A stretch of DNA of 32,745 nucleotides from an uncultured Clostridia bacterium (GCA_944375795.1 CALWAU010000036.1:1-32745); one strand, 5' to 3'. Positions 6,887 to 15,155 are shown, numbered from the stretch's first letter. Made by a program: numbers and translations. Notes: generated by a model from the letters alone, not told the origin.

Positions 6887-7579
6887 ATGAAAAACGGCCG
6901 TTTTTTCACTGCGCGAAACACGGCGTATCTCGCCGTACTGCTCGCGCTCGTCGTCGTGCTGCAATTGTTTGCCGCCGCCGTCCCCATGTTCGGCGTCACG
7001 CTGAATTTCAGCCTGATTCCCATCGTGCTGGCGGGCATCTTTTTCGGCGCCGGCGGCGGGGGAATCGTGGGTTTCGCTTCCGGCGCCGTCACCTTTGTCA
7101 CCGCGGCGGTGATGGGGCGGGAGCCGTCCACCGCGTTTTTGTTTCAGGCAAATCCCGTCGTTCTGACGCTCGTATGCTTCGGAAAAACGACGGCCGCGGG
7201 CGCCGCCGCGGGCGCTTTGTATCGGCTGATTGCCCGGAGAAGCCCTCCGGCCGCTTCCTATGCGGCTTCGGCGGCCGTTCCCGTCATCAATACGGGGCTT
7301 TATGTGCTGGGCATGGTGGTCATGAAAAATGACGTCGCCGCCTATCTGGGCACACAGGCGACGGCGGGCGTCGTGTTTGCGGCCGTGTTCGGCATGATTT
7401 GGCTGAATTTCGTGCTGGAGATCGTCGTGAATGTCTTGGTCGCACCCGCGCTGCACCGCGTCGTTTGCATAGTGGAAAAGGCGGCGGGAGGGAGGCGGCG
7501 GAGCGCCGTCGGCCCCGAATCGGAAAAGGAGAAAGCGTTTCGCGGAAAGTCCCCGGCGGAGCGGAAAGGAAAAGAATGA
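6887..7579 (+). CDS. ECF transporter S component, possibly pantothenate
   Basis: A 230-aa integral membrane substrate-binding (S) subunit of an energy-coupling-factor vitamin transporter. Six hydrophobic segments are visible between residues 12 and 195. The block VTLNFSLIPIVLAGIFFGAGGG (37-58), the N-TGLYV segment (135-140) and WLNF--E (172-178) are typical of this family. The Arg/Lys-rich tail from 200 on is atypical. Shared ECF ATPase and T subunits are not in the window and would be encoded elsewhere. It overlaps coaX by four bases, so a substrate linked to pantothenate is inferred. ATG 6887 is chosen over upstream in-frame starts because GGAGG lies 4 nt before it and the membrane domain starts shortly after. 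Confidence 0.85.
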   Translation: MKNGRFFTARNTAYLAVLLALVVVLQLFAAAVPMFGVTLNFSLIPIVLAGIFFGAGGGGIVGFASGAVTFVTAAVMGREPSTAFLFQANPVVLTLVCFGKTTAAGAAAGALYRLIARRSPPAASYAASAAVPVINTGLYVLGMVVMKNDVAAYLGTQATAGVVFAAVFGMIWLNFVLEIVVNVLVAPALHRVVCIVEKAAGGRRRSAVGPESEKEKAFRGKSPAERKGKE

Positions 7580-8358
7580 TTATTTGCATCGACATCGGAA
7601 ACACCAACATCAAATATGCCATTTACGACGGGGAGAAGCTGAAAATTTCCTTCCGCGTCGCCACCGATCTGAAAAAGACTTCGGACGAATACGGCTCCCA
7701 GCTTGTGAATATGCTAAAAGTGATGGATATCAGGCGGGGGGAGATCACGGGCGGAATCATCTCCTCCGTCGTCCCTTCCCTCGATTATACCGTCGATAAA
7801 ATGTGCTCCCTCTACCTCGGCGTAACGCCGCTGCATATCGAGCCGGGCCTGAAATCGGGGCTGAATATCCGCTGCGACGACGCGCGGGAGGTGGGGGCGG
7901 ACCGAATCGTCAACTGCGTCTCCGCCATCGTGAAATACGGCGGGGGAACGCCGCTCATCGTCATCGATTTCGGGACGGCCACCACCTTCAACGTCATCAG
8001 CGCGGAAAGCGAGTTTATCGGCGGCGTCATTTCCCCCGGCATCAAGGGTTCGCTCGATTCGCTCGTCAACGGCACGGCCAAGCTCCCGCGCGTGGAGATA
8101 GAGGCCCCCGCCAGCATCATCGCGAAAAATACCGTCACCAACATGCAGGCGGGTATCGTGTTCGGGTTCGCGGGGCTGGTGGAATATATCGTCAAGCGCA
8201 TCAAAAAGGAGCTGAAGGCGGGCGACGTAAAGACGATCGCGACGGGCGGATTCAGCGAAATCATCTCCCGCGAGGTGTCCTGCATCGACGTCGTGGATAA
8301 GCTCCTCACGCTGGAGGGGCTTCGCTATCTCTATTATCTCAACCGCCCGCAGGGTTGA
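7576..8358 (+). CDS. coaX: type III pantothenate kinase CoaX
   Basis: Phosphorylates pantothenate in the first step of coenzyme A synthesis, using the ASKHA-fold type III enzyme that needs a monovalent cation. The 260-aa length is normal. Phosphate-1 motif DIGNTN (6-11, catalytic D6), GADR--N (107-113) and phosphate-2 motif DFGTATTF (131-138) with GGVISPG (149-155) are all intact. The start ATG overlaps the ECF-S stop as ATGA, with AAAGGA 7 nt upstream, so translation is coupled to the transporter gene. A longer open frame upstream is only the other frame of that gene. Confidence 0.97.
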   Translation: MIICIDIGNTNIKYAIYDGEKLKISFRVATDLKKTSDEYGSQLVNMLKVMDIRRGEITGGIISSVVPSLDYTVDKMCSLYLGVTPLHIEPGLKSGLNIRCDDAREVGADRIVNCVSAIVKYGGGTPLIVIDFGTATTFNVISAESEFIGGVISPGIKGSLDSLVNGTAKLPRVEIEAPASIIAKNTVTNMQAGIVFGFAGLVEYIVKRIKKELKAGDVKTIATGGFSEIISREVSCIDVVDKLLTLEGLRYLYYLNRPQG

Positions 8359-8382
8359 ACGGGGCAGGGCAGGGTTGAGATG

Positions 8383-8405
8383 AACGGGACAAGCCGTCCC
8401 GTTTC
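8383..8405 (+). terminator. possible terminator after coaX
   Basis: AACGGGAC and GTCCCGTT pair with a 5-nt loop 25 bp after the coaX stop, but the following T-run is short (GTTTCGG). Weak terminator at best. Confidence 0.45.
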
Positions 8406-8505
8406 GGTATAAATCGGGACGAAAAAAGCAAGACTGATTACGGGCGACCGCATATCCGGCCGCCGCGACATAAATCGCAATCAATACGGAGGAGGCAAGG
8501 AAATC

Positions 8506-9798
8506 ATGATGAAAAAGGCAGGCGTCGCCATCCTGGGGCTGGGCGTCGTGGGCGGCGGCACGTACAGGATTCTCACCGAGCACCGGGAATTTTACCGGCG
8601 CACGCAGAACGTGGACATCTCTGTGGAGAGCGTTCTGGTTCGCAATAAGCAGCGCGCGCTCGATCTGGGCGTCCCGGAGGAGAACATCGCCGGGAGCATC
8701 GCCGAAGTCATCGCCAATCCCAACGTGGACATCGTCGTGGAATGCATCGGCGGCGTCGAGGCGGCAAAGGATTACGTAATGGCGGCCCTGCACGAGGGAA
8801 AGAGCGTCGTCACCTCCAATAAGGAGCTCATCTGCAAATATTCGCACGAGCTGGAGCGGACGGCGCGGCGGAACTGCTGCGGGCTGTATTTCGAGGCCAG
8901 CTGCGTGGGCGGGGTGCCCATCGTGCGCACCCTCCTCGACGGCGTGCAGGGCAACCGCATTTCGGAAATGATGGGCATCATCAACGGCACGACCAATTAT
9001 ATCCTCTCCAAAATGACGGAGGAGAACGAGGAATATGCCGCGGCCCTCGCCGAGGCGCAGAGGCTGGGCTATGCGGAGGCGGACCCCACCAACGACGTCG
9101 AGGGGGTGGATGCCGCGTATAAGCTGGCGATCCTTTCCTCCCTCGCCTTTCATACCAAGGTGCCCTATGCCAAGGTATACCGGGAGGGGATCTCTTCGGT
9201 CGAGCGCACGGATATCGTCTACGGAAAGCAGCTGGGCTATACGCTCAAGCTGCTCGCCATCGGCAAAAATACGGAACGCGGCGTCGAGGCGCGCGTGCAC
9301 CCGGCGTTTATCCGCAATGCCCATCCTCTCGCGAGCGTCCGCGACGCTTACAACGCCGTATATCTGCGCGGAGACGCGATGGACGACATCATGCTTTACG
9401 GCAGGGGCGCCGGCGCGCTGCCTACGGGAAGCGCGGTCGTGAGCGACATCATTTATGCCGCCACCCATTCGGATATCCGCTATTCCACCTTCCGGAATAC
9501 GGCGGGCGCCGACAGGGAAACGAAGTTTATTTCCGATTTTGCCAGCGCCTATTATCTCCGCTTATCCACCGAGGATCAGACGGGCGCGCTCGCCAAAGTG
9601 ACGGGCATTCTCGCCCGCTACGGCGTGTCGGTGATGGAGCTTATCCAAAAGCGCCCGGAGGGCGGCGCCCCGGACGGGCCCGTTCCCGTCGTCTTTGTCA
9701 CGCACGGGACGACCGAAAACAGCATCCGCGGCGCGGTGAACAAAATCAACGCCTCGGGGATCGCGCAGGTGAAGGCGCTCATCCGCGTGGAGGCATAA
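8506..9798 (+). CDS. hom: homoserine dehydrogenase
   Basis: Reduces aspartate semialdehyde to homoserine with NAD(P)H, the branch point toward threonine and methionine. The 430-aa protein has the Rossmann motif GLGVVGGG (11-18), the VTSNKEL block (102-108), EAS-VGGVPI (130-139), the catalytic-domain NGTTNYIL (160-167) and YAEADPTNDVEGVDAAYK (189-206) with the conserved Lys. A C-terminal ACT domain (about 350-430) suggests feedback control by an amino acid, probably threonine; that is family knowledge. Two adjacent ATGs exist; 8506 gives a better 10-nt spacing to GGAGGAGG. Threonine synthase and homoserine kinase genes are not adjacent here. Confidence 0.97.
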   Translation: MMKKAGVAILGLGVVGGGTYRILTEHREFYRRTQNVDISVESVLVRNKQRALDLGVPEENIAGSIAEVIANPNVDIVVECIGGVEAAKDYVMAALHEGKSVVTSNKELICKYSHELERTARRNCCGLYFEASCVGGVPIVRTLLDGVQGNRISEMMGIINGTTNYILSKMTEENEEYAAALAEAQRLGYAEADPTNDVEGVDAAYKLAILSSLAFHTKVPYAKVYREGISSVERTDIVYGKQLGYTLKLLAIGKNTERGVEARVHPAFIRNAHPLASVRDAYNAVYLRGDAMDDIMLYGRGAGALPTGSAVVSDIIYAATHSDIRYSTFRNTAGADRETKFISDFASAYYLRLSTEDQTGALAKVTGILARYGVSVMELIQKRPEGGAPDGPVPVVFVTHGTTENSIRGAVNKINASGIAQVKALIRVEA

Positions 9799-9811
9799 GC
9801 GGACGAAACGG

Positions 9812-9840
9812 AAAGGCGGGGAAATACCTCGCCTTTCTTG
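9812..9840 (+). terminator. terminator after hom
   Basis: AAAGGCGGGG pairs with CCTCGCCTTT (one G-T pair) around a 5-nt loop, followed by CTTG. It lies 13 bp after the hom stop. The U-run is short, so leakage into the ATP-grasp gene is likely. Confidence 0.6.
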
Positions 9841-9865
9841 CCGTCATGGCCATATGGAGAAGAAA

Positions 9866-10744
9866 ATGCAGGGTATCGTCATCATGAATGCCCGCCCCAA
9901 CGGCGAAAAATTCTATCGGCAAAGCCGGCGGATCGCGGAGGCGCTGAACGGGAACGGGGTTGAGACAAAGGTGTTGCGCAACGGGGAGTTCCCCGCGGCG
10001 ATCGGAAAAAACGGAGAGATGCTTTTGGGCGTCCGCGCGGATTTTGCCGTTTACCTCGACAAGGACAAATATTTGGGGCGCATGCTGGAAAAGGGCGGGA
10101 TGCGCCTCTTTAACCGGGCTGCGGCCGTGGAGGCATGCGACGATAAACTCCTCACCTGTCTTTCTCTGGACGGATTTCCGGTGCCGGAATCCATTCCCGC
10201 GCCCCTCTGCTATACGCCCGACGCGCTGCCGGACGAAAAATTTCTCGGGACCGTGGCGGAAAGGCTGGGTTTCCCGCTCGTCGTCAAAAGCAGCTTCGGT
10301 TCCTTCGGAAACGGCGTTCGCCTCGTACACGGTATGGCCGAATTGGTGGAAACGGACAGGGAATTTCTCTTTCGGCCGCATTTTTATCAGCGTTTTGTCG
10401 CCGAATCCGCGGGGCGGGATATCCGCATCGTCGTCATCGGCGGCAAGGCGGTCGCCGCGATGGAAAGGCGGGCGAAGGGGGGAGAGTTTCGCTCCAATGC
10501 AGAGCTGGGCGCCGAATGTCGGGGGATTTGTCCGGACAGAGACTACGGCCGCCTCGCAGAGGAGGCGGCCGCGGCGCTGGGGCTGGACTATTGCGGCGTG
10601 GATTTACTCGAAGGCCGGGAGGGGCCCGTTCTCTGCGAGGTCAACTCCAACGCCTTTTTCGAGGGAATCGAGGCGGCGACGGGTACGGACATCGCCGCCC
10701 TGTATGCGCGGCATATCGTCCGCGCCGTGCGCGGAGAAAACTGA
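9866..10744 (+). CDS. RimK-like ATP-grasp ligase family protein
   Basis: A 292-aa ATP-grasp enzyme. The central and C-terminal parts carry the family pattern: LTCLSLDGFPVPES after the N-terminal alpha/beta domain, the ATP-binding FPLVVKSSFGSFGNGV near 135-150, Q-FV--SAGRDIR--V and the metal-binding DLLEGREGPVLCEVNSNAFFEG near the C-terminus. This class joins an amino acid to a carboxylate at the cost of ATP (RimK, LysX, MptN and similar); the substrate cannot be read. An ATG exists 12 bp upstream (9854), but GGAGAAG lies just before ATG 9866 at 3-7 nt, which decides the start. It is tail-to-tail with the PH-like gene, 18 bp apart. Confidence 0.85.
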   Translation: MQGIVIMNARPNGEKFYRQSRRIAEALNGNGVETKVLRNGEFPAAIGKNGEMLLGVRADFAVYLDKDKYLGRMLEKGGMRLFNRAAAVEACDDKLLTCLSLDGFPVPESIPAPLCYTPDALPDEKFLGTVAERLGFPLVVKSSFGSFGNGVRLVHGMAELVETDREFLFRPHFYQRFVAESAGRDIRIVVIGGKAVAAMERRAKGGEFRSNAELGAECRGICPDRDYGRLAEEAAAALGLDYCGVDLLEGREGPVLCEVNSNAFFEGIEAATGTDIAALYARHIVRAVRGEN

Positions 10745-10762
10745 AAGGGGTTCCGCGCGGCG

Positions 10763-11260
10763 TTACTTTTTTTTCTCGTCGTTGTCCGGCCTGTTTTCCC
10801 TGACCGTATAGCTGTAATCGATATCGGGGTTTCCTTTGAGCAGGGCGCGGACGAAATCCTCGTTCCAGGCGGACTGGACGGAGAGCACGGAATAGCTGTC
10901 GTCGTTCATGTACACCGTGAGTTTGTAAGTGTCCCTGTCGAGCACCACGGAGGTGATTTTTTTCAGCTCGCAGCGGCTTTTTATCAGGCCGAACTGCGTC
11001 ACGAAATATTTATCGTCCACGATATAGCGGGAACGGATGAGCAGGGCGACGACGATGACCAGAAGCGCCAGACCCACGAGGATGAGAAAGGGGTATTTGA
11101 GCACGTCGTTGAAGGAGTGTATTCCGTTTCTCCAAATGTTATAGACGGCTATGGCAATGGCCGCGAGGCTCACGAGAATGGCCGCCGCACTCATGACGAC
11201 GACGGCGGGGGAAAGCTGAAAACGAAAATATTTGGGCGTTTCCGCAGATTGCTTTTTCAT
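10763..11260 (-). CDS. membrane protein with bacterial PH-like domain
   Basis: A 165-aa protein with two transmembrane segments (about 18-43 and 56-77) followed by a PH-like strand-rich domain (78-145) with SRYIVDDKYFVTQFGLIKSRCELKKITSVVLD. That order resembles small two-span membrane proteins with a PH (bPH/SunI-like) domain. Function unknown; the domain is probably cytoplasmic. The last residues are charged. The start codon falls six bases after a TATAAT box and no Shine-Dalgarno precedes it, so the mRNA should be leaderless. The next Met (residue 23) lies inside the first membrane span and is a poor alternative. Confidence 0.8.
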   Translation of the reverse strand: MKKQSAETPKYFRFQLSPAVVVMSAAAILVSLAAIAIAVYNIWRNGIHSFNDVLKYPFLILVGLALLVIVVALLIRSRYIVDDKYFVTQFGLIKSRCELKKITSVVLDRDTYKLTVYMNDDSYSVLSVQSAWNEDFVRALLKGNPDIDYSYTVRENRPDNDEKKK

Positions 11261-11266
11261 GGCTTC

Positions 11267-11295
11267 ATTATATCATACCCGTACGGAAAAAGCAA
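11267..11295 (-). promoter_or_regulatory. promoter of the PH-like gene, start at the ATG
   Basis: On the minus strand TTGCTT (11290-11295), 17 bp, then extended -10 TGATATAAT (TATAAT at 11267-11272). Normal -10 to +1 spacing puts the first transcribed base on the A of the start codon at 11260. Confidence 0.82.
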
Positions 11296-11337
11296 ACAAA
11301 AATTCCCGCTCTTTCGGTTTTGCCGCGATTTGCTGCG

Positions 11338-11368
11338 AAAAAACCGGGTCCGCGGTCTGCGGGCCCGG
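11338..11368 (-). terminator. terminator of the lipoprotein gene
   Basis: On the minus strand CCGGGCCCGC and GCGGACCCGG form a 10-bp stem with one mismatch and a 5-nt loop, followed by TTTTTT. It begins 21 bp after the lipoprotein stop codon. Confidence 0.85.
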
Positions 11369-11388
11369 AAAAATTTTTTCTCGGCGGA

Positions 11389-11901
11389 TTATTTGTCGGG
11401 GTTTTGTCCTTTACGCGGGCGGGGCTTCGGGGAAGAGGAATCCTTTTCCCGCTGTTTTTCCCCGTTTCCGCGCCGCCTGTCCGGATGTCGGGGCGGGCGT
11501 TCTCCCTTCGCGTCCTCCCCGCTGCGGGGTTCGGGCGCGGGCATGGGAGCGGTCTGCCCGTCGGCGTTTTCGTTCGCGTCCGGGGCGGGCAGGGGAACGG
11601 GCATCTTGTCTTTGCCCTTGCCGAAGCCGGGGAGCGAGGGGCCCGGGTGAGGAATGGGCGCGGGGGGGCCGGACGGATCGGTGCCGCGGAAACCGGGCAT
11701 ATGGCCGTGTCCGCGCGGGCAGGGCCGGCCGGAATCGCAGTCCGGTTCGCTCCCGGAGGGCGTCTCGGTGATGTCCCGCGTGTCCGTCACGGTATCGGGG
11801 GTGCCGGACGTGCCGGAAACGGAGCATCCCGTCGTCATCGGTAAAACCAAAAGAACGGTTGCCGCACACAGGGCGGACAAAATTTTATAAAAACCTTTCA
11901 T
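11389..11901 (-). CDS. Pro/Gly-rich predicted lipoprotein, unknown
   Basis: A 170-aa protein with a lipoprotein signal peptide: positively charged start MKGFYK, hydrophobic core to residue 20 and lipobox-like TTGC with C26 as the lipidation site. The mature part is hydrophilic and of low complexity, rich in Pro, Gly, Asp and Arg, with no domain that I recognise. It would be a surface-anchored, disordered protein. No Shine-Dalgarno precedes the ATG and no clear promoter is visible in the 126-bp gap shared with the divergent MATE gene. A frame that continues upstream in the same phase is the antisense of the MATE gene and is not coding. The strong terminator downstream supports a real gene. Confidence 0.65.
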   Translation of the reverse strand: MKGFYKILSALCAATVLLVLPMTTGCSVSGTSGTPDTVTDTRDITETPSGSEPDCDSGRPCPRGHGHMPGFRGTDPSGPPAPIPHPGPSLPGFGKGKDKMPVPLPAPDANENADGQTAPMPAPEPRSGEDAKGERPPRHPDRRRGNGEKQREKDSSSPKPRPRKGQNPDK

Positions 11902-11989
11902 ACCGACAGTTTGCGCGCCGAAAGCAAATTTATGCTTCAAGAAAAAGAAAGCCCCGTGAAAATTTTGTAAAAAGACGCGGCCTATGCGG

Positions 11990-12018
11990 TTGCGTTTTCG
12001 GGACAATCGCTGTATAAT
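11990..12018 (+). promoter_or_regulatory. promoter of the MATE gene, start 3 nt before ATG
   Basis: TTGCGT (11990-11995), 17 bp, then perfect TATAAT (12013-12018). The ATG follows nine bases later, so transcription would start near G12025 and leave a GTT leader with no ribosome binding site. Confidence 0.82.
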
Positions 12019-12027
12019 AATATTGTT

Positions 12028-13464
12028 ATGGAACAGAACGAACATGCGGAGGAAGTGCGGCAGGAAGACCGCGAACGGAAACAATTTCTGAAAATGACCC
12101 AAACGCCCGTCCCGAAGTTGGTCGTCACGCTCGGCATACCCACCATGCTGAACATGATGGTCTCTTCCCTGTACAATCTGGCGGATACCTATTTTGTCTC
12201 CGGGCTCGGGGAGGACGCGACGGGGGCGGTGAACGTGGTGCTTTCCCTGATGTCCGTCATTCAGGCGATCGGTTTTACTTTCGGCATGGGGGCGGGCAGC
12301 ATCATTTCCCGCCTTTTGGGCAGGCGGGCGCAGAAGGAAGCGGACGAAGTCTCCTCGTCGGCGTTTTTTGCCGCGGGCGCGGCGGGGCTTATCATTCTGG
12401 CTTTGGGGTTCATTTTTCTCACCCCCCTGATGTGGCTGCTCGGGTCTTCGTCCGAGGCGGTGTTGGAAAACGCGAGGCGGTATTCCCGCTATATCCTGCT
12501 GGCGGCGCCGTTCATGTGTATGTCCTTCGTCATGAACAACCTGCTGCGATCGCAGGGGAAAGCCTTTTTGTCCATGATCGGCCTCGTGACGGGCGCCGTC
12601 GTCAACGTCGCCCTCGATCCGCTCTTTATCAGCGGCTTTCATATGGGGATCGACGGCGCGGGGCTGGCCACCTGCCTCAGCCAGGTCATCAGCTTTTTCA
12701 TTCTGCTGTTTATGTTCCTTTCGGGCCGCAGCATCACCCGCCTGCGCTTTAAGAGTATTTCCCGCCGCCCGCGCGTTTACGGCGAGGTGATCACCACGGG
12801 CTTTCCCTCCTTCTGCCGGCAGATTCTCGCAAGCCTTTGCACCGTTTTCCTCAATTGGGCGGTCAAGGAGTACGGCGACGGAGCATTGGCGGCGATGGGG
12901 GTAGTGCAGAAGGTGTTTATGTTTGCCTTTTCCATCGCGCTCGGCGTCGGTCAGGGCTTTCAGCCCGTATTGGGATACAATTACAGCGCCCGGCGGTTCG
13001 ACCGCGTGCGCAGCGCCTATCTGTTCACGCTCGCCTTTTCCACGGCGCTCATGAGCATTTTTGCCGTATGCTGCGCGTTGGCGGCGCCGGCGATCATGCG
13101 GCAGTTTCTGCATTATCCCGAATCGCGGGAGATCGGCACGCTCGCCCTTCGCCTGCAATGTATCTGCATGCCGCTGCTGCCCCTCAATTTCATGGCGGGG
13201 CTCACCTACCAGGTGGTGGGAAACAAGGCGCTGGCGGCGCTGTTGTCCTGTTCCCGTCAGGGGCTGTTCTACATTCCCGCCATTTTCATTCTGCCGGCGG
13301 CGATGGGAATGCTCGGGGTGCAGAGCGCCCAGTCCGTTTCCGATTTTCTCGCCTTTTTGTTCGCGATTCCCTTTACGGTCTCCTTCTTCCGGCGCTTAAA
13401 GCGCCTGCAGATGCAGTCGGAAAAGGAAAATGCGGGGGACAGGGGAGAGACGAACGGCTTATAA
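12028..13464 (+). CDS. MATE family multidrug/cation antiporter
   Basis: A 478-aa multi-span exporter of the MATE family. The segments PVPKLVVTLGIPTMLNM and SSLYNLADTYFVSGLG (27-61), NNLLRSQGKA (about 168-177), the NVALDPLFI block and QGFQPVLGYNY in the second half are standard family motifs. Twelve hydrophobic spans are visible in two halves. Members export cationic drugs, toxins or metabolites with Na+ or H+; the substrate is not predictable. The leader is only about 3 nt by promoter position. An alternative ATG at residue 23 has no better ribosome binding site. Confidence 0.93.
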   Translation: MEQNEHAEEVRQEDRERKQFLKMTQTPVPKLVVTLGIPTMLNMMVSSLYNLADTYFVSGLGEDATGAVNVVLSLMSVIQAIGFTFGMGAGSIISRLLGRRAQKEADEVSSSAFFAAGAAGLIILALGFIFLTPLMWLLGSSSEAVLENARRYSRYILLAAPFMCMSFVMNNLLRSQGKAFLSMIGLVTGAVVNVALDPLFISGFHMGIDGAGLATCLSQVISFFILLFMFLSGRSITRLRFKSISRRPRVYGEVITTGFPSFCRQILASLCTVFLNWAVKEYGDGALAAMGVVQKVFMFAFSIALGVGQGFQPVLGYNYSARRFDRVRSAYLFTLAFSTALMSIFAVCCALAAPAIMRQFLHYPESREIGTLALRLQCICMPLLPLNFMAGLTYQVVGNKALAALLSCSRQGLFYIPAIFILPAAMGMLGVQSAQSVSDFLAFLFAIPFTVSFFRRLKRLQMQSEKENAGDRGETNGL

Positions 13465-13473
13465 ACGCAAATT

Positions 13474-13495
13474 GCGGCACGTGCACGTGTGCCGC
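13474..13495 (+). other. hairpin after the MATE gene
   Basis: GCGGCAC and GTGCCGC pair around an 8-nt loop, 10 bp after the MATE stop. The next T-run (13510-13514) is about 14 nt away, so it is not a standard terminator; it may cap the mRNA 3' end. Confidence 0.4.
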
Positions 13496-13518
13496 CTGAA
13501 GGAAAGAATTTTTTCGAT

Positions 13519-13548
13519 AAAAAAGCTGCCCGCCGGAAGGCGGGCAGC
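13519..13548 (-). terminator. terminator of the DUF1508 repeat gene
   Basis: On the minus strand a perfect 10-bp stem GCTGCCCGCC/GGCGGGCAGC with TTCC loop is followed by TTTTTT. It lies 37 bp after the stop codon. Confidence 0.92.
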
Positions 13549-13585
13549 CGCATATCGTTCTGTTGTGCGGGATTGCCGATCGCGC

Positions 13586-15007
13586 TCACGCGTTTTTGAT
13601 GGTGTCGGGATCGGTGAGCACGGGGGCGTTCCGCGCGAAGCGCTTGACCGATTCCACCGCGTTTTCGCAGCGGAGCTTGGTCTTGTGATGCTCGCCGAGG
13701 CAGAGAAGCTGGCCGTTTCCGTTGAGCAGTTTGTAAATATAATCTCCGTGCTTGGTGAGGGAGATGCGGAAATTGCCGCGGGCGATGTTGGCCTTATGAG
13801 TTTCGATGCCGTTGATTGCGCCCACGTAGGTGGTATATTCTTCGCTGGACAGCAGCTTTTCGCCGTTGGAGGCGTACAACTCGAAATAGAATACCTGTTC
13901 TCCGTCCTCCGCGGTATGCGCATAGACGATCCATTTGCCGTCGTATCCGTTGTCGGGATATTCGGGTTCGGTTTCGTCGTTGTCCTCGGGCGGAGGCGTA
14001 ATTACGATATCCTGCACGTTCTCGTCCACGATGGCGGTTTTCGCAAAGCGTTTGGTCGATTCGATGGCGCTTTCGCAGCGCGCGCGGGTGGCGTAGTGCT
14101 CTCCCATGCAGAGCAGCATATTTTTGCCGCTGAGCAGCTTGAAGATGTAATCGCCCTTCTTGGAGAGCATGATTTTGAAATTGCCGCGGGCGATGTTGGC
14201 CTTGTGCGTCTCGATGCCGTTGAGCGCGCCCGCATACGAGGTGTATTCCTCGCTGGACAACAGCTTTTCGCCGTTGGAGGCGCGGAGCTCGAAGAAATAC
14301 ATTTCCTCGCCGTTTTCCCCGGTGTGCAGCTCCGACGAATCGGGCTTCGCCGTCACGACGCGGCAAATCACCCATTTGCCGCTGTATTTGGCGATGCGGT
14401 CGGCTTCGTCATCTTCGTCGTAAAAATCGTTTTCGTCCTCAATCGGTGCGTTTTTGAGGTCATCTAAGTACATACGTCCCTCCTTGGATTTATTTTTATT
14501 TTTTTTCTTTTTCGGATTTTTACGGGCGCTTGCCGCCTTTTCGGGATTTGCCTTTGCGGGCATCGCTTCTTTATCCGCCCGCTCCCGAGGGACGGGGGAT
14601 TGTTCGGGCTGTATTTCTTCGACGGGCGGGGGCGGCGCTTGCACCGCCTCCGTCTCTTTCTTTTCGGAAGGGGAGGGCTCCTCTTGTTCCGCGCTTTCTT
14701 TTTCTTCCGCTCGGGCGGGAGAAGGCGCTTTGCCCGCGCTTTCTTCGTCCGTCATCTGAACGGAAGGGACGTCCGCCCCTTCGGCGGGCGCGGTTTCGGG
14801 AATCGGTTCCGAAGCGGGTGGGGCGGATTCCTCCGCAAAATCGTAGGCTTTGGGCGGGGCGGGCGCGGGTTTTTCGGCCGAATCCCGCGAGGCTTTGCCC
14901 GCTTTTGCTTTCCGGACGGCGAGAAGGACCGCCGCGAGGACAATGACGGCGAGGCAGACAATCAAAATAACCGCCAGAACGGGATTTTCTTTCAAATATT
15001 CAATCAT
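13586..15007 (-). CDS. membrane-anchored protein with four DUF1508 (YegP) units
   Basis: A 473-aa protein with an N-terminal transmembrane anchor (9-31), a long Pro/Glu/Ala/Lys-rich linker (about 40-205) and two copies of a YegP-like module. Each module is a pair of DUF1508 units: 236-275 and 284-325, then 372-412 and 421-460. The paired units repeat FEL-ASNGEKLLSSEEYT-Y-GA-NGIETHKANIARGNF and GDYI-KLL-G---LC-GEH--T--RCE-A-ES-KRFA. DUF1508 proteins are small and their role is unsettled; the linker and anchor are unusual additions. A GGGAGGTGG ribosome binding site precedes the ATG. Its promoter is divergent from that of the flavoprotein operon. Confidence 0.85.
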   Translation of the reverse strand: MIEYLKENPVLAVILIVCLAVIVLAAVLLAVRKAKAGKASRDSAEKPAPAPPKAYDFAEESAPPASEPIPETAPAEGADVPSVQMTDEESAGKAPSPARAEEKESAEQEEPSPSEKKETEAVQAPPPPVEEIQPEQSPVPRERADKEAMPAKANPEKAASARKNPKKKKNKNKSKEGRMYLDDLKNAPIEDENDFYDEDDEADRIAKYSGKWVICRVVTAKPDSSELHTGENGEEMYFFELRASNGEKLLSSEEYTSYAGALNGIETHKANIARGNFKIMLSKKGDYIFKLLSGKNMLLCMGEHYATRARCESAIESTKRFAKTAIVDENVQDIVITPPPEDNDETEPEYPDNGYDGKWIVYAHTAEDGEQVFYFELYASNGEKLLSSEEYTTYVGAINGIETHKANIARGNFRISLTKHGDYIYKLLNGNGQLLCLGEHHKTKLRCENAVESVKRFARNAPVLTDPDTIKNA

Positions 15008-15086
15008 CGTTCCACCTCCCGGGCATCCGTCCCTTTTTCGGTCGGATTTTCCTTGTATCGCCCTTTTGAAATTGTTCTATATATAT

Positions 15087-15115
15087 ATTGTAATATAAAT
15101 TTTCGAGAAAGTCAA
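15087..15115 (-). promoter_or_regulatory. promoter of the DUF1508 repeat gene
   Basis: On the minus strand TTGACT (15110-15115), 17 bp, TACAAT (15087-15092). The predicted leader is about 70 nt and includes the GGGAGG site. The same two hexamers and spacer length form the divergent promoter 40 bp away. Confidence 0.85.
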
Positions 15116-15155
15116 TAGACAAACGAAAAAAAATTCAATAGTTTGAGAAATAAAT

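Noticed and set aside
7714..9468. 584-codon frame antisense to coaX and hom
   Set aside because: Covers two confident genes on the opposite strand and has no recognisable domain or translation signal.
9854..9865. earlier ATG of the ATP-grasp gene
   Set aside because: No ribosome binding site precedes it, while GGAGAAG is correctly placed for ATG 9866.
11902..13158. long upstream extension of the lipoprotein frame
   Set aside because: Antisense to the MATE gene; the lipoprotein signal peptide begins at 11901.
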